In this document: positions 35,121-43,343 of the stretch, one piece after another
Position numbering within the stretch: the first letter of the stretch is position 1
How the letters are laid out: each line of letters begins with the position of its first letter
Source of the DNA: Gelidibacter mesophilus DSM 14095
GTDB taxonomy: Bacteria > Bacteroidota > Bacteroidia > Flavobacteriales > Flavobacteriaceae
Assembly: GCF_000423005.1 (NCBI RefSeq)
Contig: NZ_AUHD01000004.1
Span: 1 to 64,000 of the forward strand
Length of the DNA: 64,000 bases
Direction of reading: 5' to 3'
Notes under the pieces: model-generated
Database searches by the model: none
Told to the model about the DNA's origin: nothing
Seen by the model: only the letters and a program-made list of their open reading frames with translations
Translations under genes and position numbers: made by a program

Positions 35121-37516
35121 TACACCAAGTTTAAGATTTCAGAAATTAAACCATCACTTTGTTTTTCTAAGTCTAAAATGTCTTTAGTGACGTCTTCAAT
35201 ACTGCGCAATGGCGTGTGCTTGTAGAAGTATTTATTGAAACTGATTTCGTAACCAATTTTGGTGTTATCCAAGTTAATCCAAGCTTCATCAACATGAGGT
35301 TTTACCTCTTTTAAGAAGTAATCATGGATGTTGTCTTTCAATGGCACGTTTTCGGTATCTCGGAGATCGCTTTCGGTTTCGTAAGTAATATATTCCCCTC
35401 CTTTAGCACTTCGACTGCCCTTCGACTCGCTCAGGACAGGCTTCTCAGTGTGACCAACAGGGAAATACCCATAATTAGGTAAATCTTCTTCTTTACATCC
35501 TAAATGGATTAGGAGGTTCTGCAATTTATCGCCACTTAGTTTTTCCTTTTTCTTGATGACTTTTTCAGCTTCGGCATCATACCAGCTGACTGCATTTAAA
35601 ACAGCTTTCTTATCGGATGCTGAGGCATCAAGTTTTTCAGATTTAATAATATTGTTTACCTCTCCTTCAAAGGCATTGTAATCAGTAAATACGTTATCAC
35701 CAAAATGCACTGCTAACTTCTCAGCAAGTTTTAATTGGTGTAAGTGCTTTTTCCAAGTGTCTTTTTTGGTGAGTTTCTTCTTGTTGGCTGAAGTCAGATT
35801 TAAATCGTTTTGATCACACCATTCCAAAATTTCTTTGGCGTGCGCACTAATGTCCTTGTAGACACTTTCGCCATAAGTTTCATAGGCGTAGCGCATCGGT
35901 TCTTCCAAATACTTATCATAACGCAGGCTTTCAATACGTTCTTCTGTAAACTGTGTTTTGAGACGTTTTGGGCGCTCAATAGTCACTTTGTAGTATCCGA
36001 AATCTTCATTATCAAAAACTTGGGCTGCAATAGGGTTATCTCCTTCGCTTTCCATAGCTTTCATTTCCGTATAAACTTTTAAAATTTCGTCAATATGCTC
36101 TGGCGCAAACTCGCAGTTTTTATTCCCTAAATTTTTACGTAGTTTTCTATAAAGCTCACTGGCATCTATAAGTTGCACTTTGCCTTTACGGTGTGCGGCT
36201 TTGTTGTTGCTTAAAATCCAGATATAGGTGGTAATGCCTGTATTGTAAAACAAGTTGTTCGGCATTTGCACAATGGCTTCCAACAAATCATTTTCTATAA
36301 TGTAACGACGGATATTACTTTCGCCACCACCAGCATCGCCTGTAAAAAGGCTACTTCCGTTATGTACAGAAGCAATGCGCGTACCTGTGGCACTTTGGGT
36401 TAATGGTTTCATTTTATTGACCATTTCCATCAAAAACAACAATTGTCCATCTGAAGAACGTGGCGTGGCATCTACTTCTTCTTCAACGCCCCAATAATCT
36501 GAAAGCACCACTTTAAAACGTGGGTCGATGACATCTTTTCCGTCTTTAATATATTTTTGCTCACTGCTCCATGATTTCCCGTAAGGTGGATTGGAGAGCA
36601 TAAAATCGAAGGTGGTTCCCGCAAATTCATCGGTAGATAATGTGGAACCCACACGGATATTTTCAGGGTTATTGCCCTTAATCATCATATCCGATTTACA
36701 GATGGCGTAGGTCTCGTCGTTAATTTCCTTTCCGAAGAGATAGACATCGCCCATGGCTCTAATAGAACCTTCTTCATCCTTAATAAAGTTTTGAGACTCG
36801 GTAAGCATGCCTCCAGAACCACATGCCGGATCATAAATGGTCATCACCGGTGGAAGATTATCTTTAATAGGATCAAAAATAATATGCGTCATCAAGTCGA
36901 TCACCTCTCTTGGTGTAAAGTGCTCTCCTGCTTCTTCGTTATTTTCTTCGTTAAATTTCCGAATCAACTCCTCAAATACATACCCCATGCCTAAGTTAGA
37001 AAGCGCTGGTAAACTTCTACCTTCTGGATCTTCCTTCTCGTGCGGCGTTAAGTTGATGTACGGCGATGTGAATTTTTCCAACACATCCAACAACACGTCT
37101 TTGGTGGCCATATGGCGCACTTGGCTGCGGAGTTTAAACTTATCAACGATTTCCTTAACGTTAGGACTGAAACCGTTTAAATAATCCTCAAAATTGGCTT
37201 GTAAAATTTGGGTGCTGTTGGTAGCAGTATATTTAATTTTCTGTAACGTCCATTTACTCGTATTATAAAACACATACCCTGATGCTTCACGTAATCCAGA
37301 CTCGTCCCATTCCGTAAAACCAGCTTCATCACGCTGAAATGCCAACTCTTCAAGTACGGCATCTTTGGTAGGCTCTAAAAGCGCATCTAACCGACGCAAT
37401 ACAATCATTGGCAATATGACGTCACGGTATTTTCCTCGGACATAAACATCTCTTAAACAGTCGTCCGCAATGGACCAAATAAAGGATACAAGTTTGTTAT
37501 GAGAAGATTTATTCAT
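35120..37516 (-). CDS. hsdM: Type I restriction enzyme, M (N6-adenine methylase) subunit
   Basis: The 798-residue methylase carries the SAM-binding motif DPACGSGGM at 229-237 and the catalytic NPPYG at 309-313 for N6-adenine methylation. It is longer than E. coli HsdM. The 150 C-terminal residues include the helical part that binds HsdS. At residues about 688-706 the sequence HTEKPVLSESKGSRSAKGG interrupts the segment that otherwise reads YFPVG then GEYITYETES; the DNA beneath looks like a flavobacterial dispersed repeat inserted in frame. It is the first gene of the operon, with a (TTG)5 repeat and two TATATTTG boxes upstream. Confidence 0.95.
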   Translation of the reverse strand: MNKSSHNKLVSFIWSIADDCLRDVYVRGKYRDVILPMIVLRRLDALLEPTKDAVLEELAFQRDEAGFTEWDESGLREASGYVFYNTSKWTLQKIKYTATNSTQILQANFEDYLNGFSPNVKEIVDKFKLRSQVRHMATKDVLLDVLEKFTSPYINLTPHEKEDPEGRSLPALSNLGMGYVFEELIRKFNEENNEEAGEHFTPREVIDLMTHIIFDPIKDNLPPVMTIYDPACGSGGMLTESQNFIKDEEGSIRAMGDVYLFGKEINDETYAICKSDMMIKGNNPENIRVGSTLSTDEFAGTTFDFMLSNPPYGKSWSSEQKYIKDGKDVIDPRFKVVLSDYWGVEEEVDATPRSSDGQLLFLMEMVNKMKPLTQSATGTRIASVHNGSSLFTGDAGGGESNIRRYIIENDLLEAIVQMPNNLFYNTGITTYIWILSNNKAAHRKGKVQLIDASELYRKLRKNLGNKNCEFAPEHIDEILKVYTEMKAMESEGDNPIAAQVFDNEDFGYYKVTIERPKRLKTQFTEERIESLRYDKYLEEPMRYAYETYGESVYKDISAHAKEILEWCDQNDLNLTSANKKKLTKKDTWKKHLHQLKLAEKLAVHFGDNVFTDYNAFEGEVNNIIKSEKLDASASDKKAVLNAVSWYDAEAEKVIKKKEKLSGDKLQNLLIHLGCKEEDLPNYGYFPVGHTEKPVLSESKGSRSAKGGEYITYETESDLRDTENVPLKDNIHDYFLKEVKPHVDEAWINLDNTKIGYEISFNKYFYKHTPLRSIEDVTKDILDLEKQSDGLISEILNLV
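35404..35455 (-). repeat. Dispersed-repeat-like insertion inside hsdM
   Basis: On the minus strand this stretch reads GTCACACTGAGAAGCC, then TGTCCTGAGCGAGTCGAAGG, then GCAGTCGAAGTG. These words resemble short repeats that I recall as common between genes in flavobacteria and related genomes. Here they are in frame and translate to HTEKPVLSESKGSRSAK without a stop. Confidence 0.65.
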
Positions 37517-37543
37517 TAATTTTTAAATTTTTTTATAGGTTTT

Positions 37544-37593
37544 CAAATATACATGTTCAAGTACTTGTTGTTGTTGTTGTACGTGCAAATATA
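37544..37593 (-). promoter_or_regulatory. hsdM leader: two TATATTTG boxes flanking a (TTG)5 repeat
   Basis: TATATTTG occurs on the minus strand at 37544-37551 and 37586-37593, 42 nt apart, each an exact -7 match. Between them, 37565-37579 is five TTG units. No TTTG -33 element is clear for either, so neither is proven. Confidence 0.4.
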
Positions 37594-38307
37594 TAAGACA
37601 AGTGATTTACTTTTATATGGTTAACGCGACTGTTTTATAATCACTCAAGTCACTAGAATAATGTCTGAAATATTTCTTTGAATTTCACTTTTGGAATTGG
37701 TCTTTTGACTCATAATAGGGTGAGATCACGTTTAGTTTAGTTAAACACTATAACTGTTAGGGCAATTATAGCGTTTTATTAGGGAGTGTCAATATATGAA
37801 GATTATTAATAAGCTTCCTACTCTTGTCCCTAAATTATCTTACAAATTACGGAAAGAGTTGCATATGGACATGCGGAATTCCGCAGCGTTCATAAGTCAT
37901 CGGCAATTAAAGAAATTATTTAGATTGGAGAACTATTCAAATAGAGATGATGAGAGTGAAAGAAACAATACTGCAGAAACCAAGAGTCAAGAGGGCTTGA
38001 AGCTGGTCTTTTTCAGATCCTGATAATAGGCATCATCTAATTAATCGCTCATCCTATGAGAGTCCAAATTTTGAAGAAATTCCACAACATACGACTTTCA
38101 AGTGCCTTCCTAAGTCCTATATTTTGAGGATTCGACCAATAAAATCTAAACCTTAAAATGCACAAATTCCAATTTTTAGAAATAGTGTACATAAACTATA
38201 ATTCTCATAATGATTAAGAAAATATGCGATTGTGACCAACATTCTTAGATTTAACAGCTATCTTTGGTATTCCATTAAACCACCACTTTTCATTAAATAT
38301 GTAAATT
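37594..38307. other. Gap between hsdM and the next plus-strand gene
   Basis: Only one doubtful open frame is seen (37796-38023, 75 codons, basic, with no recognised family and no hairpin after it). It marks the upstream border of the defence island. No tRNA or direct repeat that would indicate an attachment site was found. Confidence 0.4.
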
Positions 38308-38661
38308 ATGACTACTCAAAACAGTAAGAACGAATTGGATTATATCAGACGTTATGAAGCCGCTGGTTTTACCGATCAATACAGAGTTGTTGATGATCAA
38401 TTAGAAAATTTAAAATCAAAGCAGCGTTATCAGCCCCAAGACGTTTTTATCTTGAAAGAACACCGCTATGAAGGAATGAGCAATCCTTCTGACATGTCAT
38501 TATTGTATATTTTGGAAACCTCAGACGGAAGTAGAGGCACCATATTAGCAAATTATGGCGCAAATGCTGACAATGCGATTCATAGCTTTATGAATTTGAT
38601 TCCTGAGGAAAACGTCAAAGATGATTTTATGTTACCACCTGATGCGAAGCAAGCAAAATAG
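38308..38661 (+). CDS. Small conserved protein, family often misnamed phosphoribosylpyrophosphate synthetase
   Basis: This 117-residue protein contains the motif HRYEGMSNPSDMSLLYILET followed by GTILANYGANAD. This is the signature of a small Bacteroidota family that databases often call phosphoribosylpyrophosphate synthetase, though it shares no PRPP-synthase motif. No signal peptide is present. Function unknown. It stands alone; the next gene on the same strand is the DUF1328 gene. Confidence 0.75.
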   Translation: MTTQNSKNELDYIRRYEAAGFTDQYRVVDDQLENLKSKQRYQPQDVFILKEHRYEGMSNPSDMSLLYILETSDGSRGTILANYGANADNAIHSFMNLIPEENVKDDFMLPPDAKQAK

Positions 38662-38899
38662 TATCTCCAATTCTTTTGCCATTTTTATAGGTAATTTGTA
38701 TTCCGTTATATGTCTCTATAAATGGATTCCCAACGTCCACATAGAGTTGGCCTAAGAATCGATGCCTCCATAGAACACCATCCGTTTTAAAAATCCTTTG
38801 AAATAATTGTTTCGTAGCGTATAAATATAGAATCCATGTGATCTGATTTTTAGTTGACCAACTATTAAAGCAACTAAAAATAGGTATTGCGATAACCAT
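38627..38899 (-). CDS. Doubtful 90-aa open frame
   Basis: This frame overlaps the end of the preceding plus-strand gene by 35 nt. The C-terminal half (RFLGQLYVDVGNPFIETYNG) looks protein-like, but there is no recognised family and no start context. It may be a remnant rather than a gene. Confidence 0.2.
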   Translation of the reverse strand: MVIAIPIFSCFNSWSTKNQITWILYLYATKQLFQRIFKTDGVLWRHRFLGQLYVDVGNPFIETYNGIQITYKNGKRIGDTILLASHQVVT

Positions 38900-38944
38900 C
38901 TACACATTTAATAAGCACCTGATTAATTCTTAAATAGTGTTATT

Positions 38945-39106
38945 ATGTTTAGATGGTTTATTATTTGTATCATTATTGCCATTGTGGCCGGAATTTTTGG
39001 ATTCGGTGGAATTTCTGAAGCAGCTGCCGGAATTGCCAAGATTATATTCTTTATTTTTATTATTGGCGCAATCATCGCTTTTTTAGTCTACAAAAAGATA
39101 TTTTAA
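38945..39106 (+). CDS. DUF1328 family small membrane protein (YtjA-like)
   Basis: A 53-residue protein, nearly all membrane: [20 protein letters not shown], then [20 protein letters not shown] and a basic end (YKKIF). This is the DUF1328 pattern: two transmembrane helices separated by the Gly/Ala-rich [12 protein letters not shown]. Family members are small inner-membrane proteins, often stress-related, with no known activity. Size and layout fit exactly. Confidence 0.85.
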   Translation: MFRWFIICIIIAIVAGIFGFGGISEAAAGIAKIIFFIFIIGAIIAFLVYKKIF

Positions 39107-39215
39107 GCGATCCCGAACTATTGTTTTTAATCGAAGGAGAAGAAATGTTTTCCTCTCCATACCTGGTTATTGAAACAAGATTTCAATTGTTTTTGAAAAC
39201 ACGGCACGCCTAGTT

Positions 39216-41252
39216 TTATGAGAAATCCATGCCAAATGAAAGGTCAATTTCATTTGGCTTAGCAATATCTCTAGGCTTTATCAATGTATAGGGATTGACC
39301 AACTGCGCGATGAGAGGTTCTGGGAGTTCTTCCAAAAAATATTTGGAATTAAAGCCCACTGATTTGGCTTTGCTAACCGTATTTATGGAATTTGTATCCC
39401 TAGTAATGATCAATTCGTTTTTTGCCCTGGTAAGCGCAACGTATAATACACGTCGATCTTCTTCAATTTTATCGTCACTGCCAAGATTCCATGCACTAGG
39501 ATAGACCTTGGGCGATACGTTGAGCACATAACAAACGTCCGCCTCCAATCCTTTGGCGGAGTGTACGGTGGAAATAATCACGTGATCTTTAATCTCACTA
39601 TCGCTAATCTGTGAGCCTTCCAAAACCGGCTCGCCATTCAACTGTTTGGCATTCTCCAAAATACCTTCTGAAATCAGCTGGCCAATGGAGGCATAGTTGT
39701 CCCCCAACATCTCCAGAACCGGAAAATCCGATTTTCGTTTTTCTTTCCAATCCTTTCGATATTTGAAGGCTAAGGACCGTTCCATCCTGGCATAAGTTTC
39801 CTGAAGCGCGACTTTCACGTTCCCCGAATTGAGAAAAATCGTATTATAAATATCACTTATGGTCTCACCCTCTGGACCTCCGATGATATCGGCCAAATTT
39901 TCTGCGCATTGCAGCGGATCCTCATAAGTCACAAGTTTTGAAATATATTTGCCGGCTCTAATTTCGCCTATCCCATCCCAAAACGTTAAAAAACGCATCC
40001 AGCCTATTTCATCATAATGATTGTTGACCACCCTTAGTGCAGAAATCACATCTTTTATATGGGCGGCTTCCATGAATTTCCTTCCGCCGTAAGTAACATA
40101 AGGTATTTTCTTTTGAATGAAAACGGCCTGTAATGGTTTTGTATAATAGGTGGATTTTGAAAGGATGAGGTGGTCTGCAAACTGTTTGTTGTTTTCGGTA
40201 AAATTCTCAAGGATATGTTCCGCAATAAAATTGGCCTCTTCCCATTGGGTGGAGACATTTATCAATGTCGGAATCCTTCCTGGACCGCGTGCTGCAACCA
40301 GTTGTTTTTTATAGTCTAAAGGAGATTGATCAATGAGCCAATTGGAAAGGTCTAAAATTTCTTGGGTCGATCTATAATTTTTGTCCAAAATCAGGATCTC
40401 CGCTTCTGGTACCCGTTCTTTAAAGAGGTGGACGTTTTTAAAATCGGCTCCTCTAAAGGAGTAAATAGACTGGGCATCATCCCCAACACAGTAAAAATTG
40501 GCAATTTCCAAAAAAGGCTCCAACAAGAACCATTGCAGCGGATTCGTATCTTGAAATTCATCTATTAACAGGTGTTTTATCTGTTGGTTTAGAATATCAC
40601 GTGCCGCTTTGTCATTGCGCAATCTATTTGCCACTACCAATAAAAGATCGTCGTAGTCAATATAACGGCCTTCTCCTTTTTTGGCTTGATAGGCTTTTAA
40701 CAACACCTCAATTTTGGGACGGATTATGTCAATCTCATCGGTAGTGTCATCATCTATTTTCCCTTTATAAACCTGTTCTCGTATGGCATTGGACAAATTT
40801 TGCCGTGTATTGCGCCCATAAGAATAGATGTCTATTAATTGCTGGGGCTTAATCCGGATTCCCTTGTACTCTATAATTTGATCCCCGCAAACCATTTTCA
40901 TGACACTCAGCTGATCGTCTGGATCAATAACGGTATATCCTGAAGCACCAAATAAATTTGGGTAGCGCACAATAAGTTGATTGCACCACGAATGGAATGT
41001 AGAACCATTCAAACTCTGGGCCTGATTTGTAGAGAGCGACGCTTTTACCCGCTCCACAATTTCATTGGCAGAACGTTTTGTAAAGGTAAGAATTTGGATT
41101 TTTTCCGGGGAAATGCCCTGTTCAATAAGATAAGCCGCCCGGCCAACGATACATCGTGTTTTTCCGGTACCTGCCCCAGCTAAGACAAGTAAATGCTTCC
41201 CCTCAAATTCAACTGCTTTTTTCTGTTTTTCGTTTAGTTTGTGATTTTCCAA
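39216..41252 (-). CDS. UvrD/Rep-family (SF1) DNA helicase
   Basis: This 678-residue superfamily 1A helicase has Walker A GAGTGKT at 26-32, motif Ia (ILTFTKRSANE), Walker B LLIDEFQDTNP, motif III (GDDAQSIYSFRGA), motif IV-like LDKNYRST and motif VI VALTRAK. It is shorter than PcrA/UvrD in its C-terminal part. It probably unwinds DNA 3' to 5' in repair. The start is TTG (41250-41252); the nearby ATG at 41260 is out of frame. It is divergent from the GIY-YIG gene across a very short gap. Confidence 0.9.
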   Translation of the reverse strand: MENHKLNEKQKKAVEFEGKHLLVLAGAGTGKTRCIVGRAAYLIEQGISPEKIQILTFTKRSANEIVERVKASLSTNQAQSLNGSTFHSWCNQLIVRYPNLFGASGYTVIDPDDQLSVMKMVCGDQIIEYKGIRIKPQQLIDIYSYGRNTRQNLSNAIREQVYKGKIDDDTTDEIDIIRPKIEVLLKAYQAKKGEGRYIDYDDLLLVVANRLRNDKAARDILNQQIKHLLIDEFQDTNPLQWFLLEPFLEIANFYCVGDDAQSIYSFRGADFKNVHLFKERVPEAEILILDKNYRSTQEILDLSNWLIDQSPLDYKKQLVAARGPGRIPTLINVSTQWEEANFIAEHILENFTENNKQFADHLILSKSTYYTKPLQAVFIQKKIPYVTYGGRKFMEAAHIKDVISALRVVNNHYDEIGWMRFLTFWDGIGEIRAGKYISKLVTYEDPLQCAENLADIIGGPEGETISDIYNTIFLNSGNVKVALQETYARMERSLAFKYRKDWKEKRKSDFPVLEMLGDNYASIGQLISEGILENAKQLNGEPVLEGSQISDSEIKDHVIISTVHSAKGLEADVCYVLNVSPKVYPSAWNLGSDDKIEEDRRVLYVALTRAKNELIITRDTNSINTVSKAKSVGFNSKYFLEELPEPLIAQLVNPYTLIKPRDIAKPNEIDLSFGMDFS

Positions 41253-41321
41253 AATGGCATTTTTGTAAAGATATTGAATAATGAGAAGATACGAATTTTT
41301 TTCTGTAGCGTTAAAAATTCT

Positions 41322-41329
41322 TATTTTTG
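41322..41329 (+). promoter_or_regulatory. -7 box of the GIY-YIG gene
   Basis: TATTTTTG fits TAnnTTTG and ends 5 nt before the preferred ATG at 41335, implying a nearly leaderless message. It also argues against the ATG at 41281. No clear -33 TTTG is seen. Confidence 0.4.
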
Positions 41330-41334
41330 CTCTA

Positions 41335-42651
41335 ATGATATTTGTCTATATTCAAACGCTTACGGCTGGCAAAAAAAGTGAGATTCCTTATCGGTTAGTC
41401 CTTCAAAACGATGAAGATCCGCACAATTTCATGACCTTTAATATTAGGCCCGAAATTAGTATACCAAAAAAAACTTATGACCTAGAGCGGGTAGACCGAT
41501 TAAAAGTTTTGGCTTCACCCCCATTTTGTGATAGCGCGGATGAATTAATAGAAATTTTCCAGAACAATCAATTGGTATTTGTGGAAGCTAAGCATTTTTT
41601 ACTGCTCAAATCGCAATTCAAGACCATTGGCTACAATTTTAATACCCATCCAAAATATCTCTTTCATAAGACTGAAAAATCCCAAAACAATCCAATTTCA
41701 GAATATCTTAAAAATAATGAAAATCTGTGGTATCAAAGCGAGGTATATGCCCAGCGTTTTATTGAGCTCATGCACCGTTATGTTGACAATACACTCATTA
41801 TTCAAGACTCCTTGCCAAATCCATCGGTCTATCACAAGGATGTAAACATTGGAGATTTTAAAATGGCCCCTGGCGTGTATTTCTTTTTGGATGAGTTTAA
41901 GGAAGTGATCTATGTTGGGAAAGCGCGTCAAATCAAAAAACGTCTGCAAAGTCATTTTTCGCAACCATCAAAAGAAAATGCAATCGATTATTCAAGAGTA
42001 AATTCGATTCAAGTAGAGTATTCGGGAAACGATATGATTGCGCAACTTATAGAATCTGCAAACATTAAGGATTTAAAACCTATCTACAACACCCAACAAG
42101 TTAAAGATCCGGCGCCCTATATTATCAACAAAGGAAAAACGGCCAAGGGCATCCACAAGTTGCAAATCACTCGGAAAGACATCAAGGACAATATGCCGGA
42201 GCGTTATTTTAATCGGGTTTCAGTAAAACAGGCTCTGGAAAATTTTTGTAATGAATTCAATCTTTGTAGAAAGCACTGTGGGATTGAAAAAATTAAGGGG
42301 CCCTGCAGTAAGGTGACTGTTAAACGACAGCAGTGTGTATGTGCAGACAAAACACTGATAACGGATTATAACGAGCGTTTTGAGTCTGCATTTAAACAGT
42401 TTAAAAATAGGAAATCCAGTAAAATTTATAAACTGAAAGGACGTCATAGTCAAGAGGATGCATTTATTTATATGGTGAATGGGATTTATGAAGGTTATGG
42501 ATTTATTGACAACAATGAAATTGTCTCAACTACCAATGACGTCTTAGGCCATTTAATCAGGCAGCGCAACAATTATGATACCTCTCGAATAGTCAGTGGA
42601 TTGGATGCATTGGTGCCGAAAGATCATATTTTGATTTTAACAGACTTCTAA
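41335..42651 (+). CDS. GIY-YIG (UvrC/Cho-like) nuclease with degenerate DnaQ-type exonuclease domain
   Basis: This protein has about 438 residues. The C-terminal half has an intact UvrC-type GIY-YIG domain (PGVYFFLDEFKEVIYVGKAR, then KKRLQSHF, and the Glu in LIESANIK) and a cysteine cluster (LCRKHCGIEKIKGPCSK, then CVC), as in Cho-like proteins. The N-terminal half aligns with the DEDDh exonuclease of related exonuclease/GIY-YIG proteins, but the first catalytic motif (DIETTG) reads IQTLTAG here and the AHN motif is lost, so that half is probably dead. An ATG at 41281 would add 18 hydrophobic residues that mimic a membrane helix. ATG at 41335 matches the family start better and lies just after a TATTTTTG box (41322-41329). 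Confidence 0.75.
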   Translation: MIFVYIQTLTAGKKSEIPYRLVLQNDEDPHNFMTFNIRPEISIPKKTYDLERVDRLKVLASPPFCDSADELIEIFQNNQLVFVEAKHFLLLKSQFKTIGYNFNTHPKYLFHKTEKSQNNPISEYLKNNENLWYQSEVYAQRFIELMHRYVDNTLIIQDSLPNPSVYHKDVNIGDFKMAPGVYFFLDEFKEVIYVGKARQIKKRLQSHFSQPSKENAIDYSRVNSIQVEYSGNDMIAQLIESANIKDLKPIYNTQQVKDPAPYIINKGKTAKGIHKLQITRKDIKDNMPERYFNRVSVKQALENFCNEFNLCRKHCGIEKIKGPCSKVTVKRQQCVCADKTLITDYNERFESAFKQFKNRKSSKIYKLKGRHSQEDAFIYMVNGIYEGYGFIDNNEIVSTTNDVLGHLIRQRNNYDTSRIVSGLDALVPKDHILILTDF

Positions 42652-42932
42652 TACTGCGCAATTTTAAAGAAATCCGCTATCGTCAAAATTATTTTAGGAA
42701 TCCATTTCTATCATTTACTCTAAGAGTAAAGAATGCGCAGCACCGTGCTAAACCCATATTCAAAAAATCCCGAACGAATCTTCGGGATTTTTAACTTTAG
42801 AGGATCCATCACAGTAAATGGATTTAAACAGCTCTAAGGTACAGGACACATGCACTTCATTGATTGATCAGCTTAGCAGCGATACCTCTTAGTTTCTGTC
42901 GTCCTAGCTTCTAACAGCTTTAAAATAATCAG
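42652..42932. other. Intergenic stretch after the GIY-YIG gene
   Basis: It contains the strong hairpin at 42763-42792; nothing else is recognised. Confidence 0.5.
42763..42792. terminator. Bidirectional intrinsic terminator
   Basis: AAAAATCCCGAA at 42763-42774 pairs perfectly with TTCGGGATTTTT at 42781-42792 (12 bp, 6-nt loop). With A-runs on one side and T-runs on the other it can stop transcription both ways, between the GIY-YIG gene and the small charged gene. Confidence 0.9.
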
Positions 42933-43106
42933 TTATTCCTCTTTCTCTTTACGCTCTTTCTCAGCTTTAGCGCGCCCAGAGAGATTGCGCGACTTGCCAC
43001 CCGGATTTCCACCGTATTGGTTTTTATGTTCGGGTTTAAGTGGACCTTTTTTTACTTCTTTGTCCTTTTCGGGATCAAATTCCTTTTCACTCTTTTTATT
43101 GCTCAT
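42933..43106 (-). CDS. Small highly charged protein (57 aa)
   Basis: A 57-residue, Lys/Glu-rich protein beginning MSNKKSEKEFDPEKDKEVKK, with a central NQYGGNPGGKSRNLSGRA and a C-terminal KERKEKEE. No structure is evident; it is probably disordered. The GGNPGGKSR part resembles the glycine/lysine-rich motifs of stress-associated small proteins, but no family is certain. It lies next to the catalase gene and, with the 38-aa protein at 51048-51164, is one of two such genes in the stress block. Confidence 0.6.
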   Translation of the reverse strand: MSNKKSEKEFDPEKDKEVKKGPLKPEHKNQYGGNPGGKSRNLSGRAKAEKERKEKEE

Positions 43107-43343
43107 GATTTTTGTTTTTAAAGATTATATTTTAAGATCGTAATACCTGATAAAAATCTACACGGGCGTTGCACAGACTTTTGTTTCCATAAAATTTTTA
43201 GCCACGAGTAAGTATCTGTCTTCTCATCTATTTTTTCAGCTCTTTCCCGACGCAGACTTTCAGTCTTTTAATCTAATCCTATGGATTTTCAATGCGTAGG
43301 AGGTATTCGAAGCCTATTTATTTAAAGGAGGTCTGTTGTTGGA

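Noticed and set aside
37565-37579. (TTG)5 as part of a CRISPR or iteron array
   Set aside because: Only five 3-nt units with no spacers; treated as a simple repeat. No CRISPR array was found in the window.
37796-38023. 75-aa plus-strand open frame as a gene
   Set aside because: No family match, no promoter or terminator; mentioned only in the gap entry.
41281-41334. N-terminal transmembrane helix of the GIY-YIG protein
   Set aside because: It depends on the upstream ATG; family alignment and the TATTTTTG box favour ATG at 41335.
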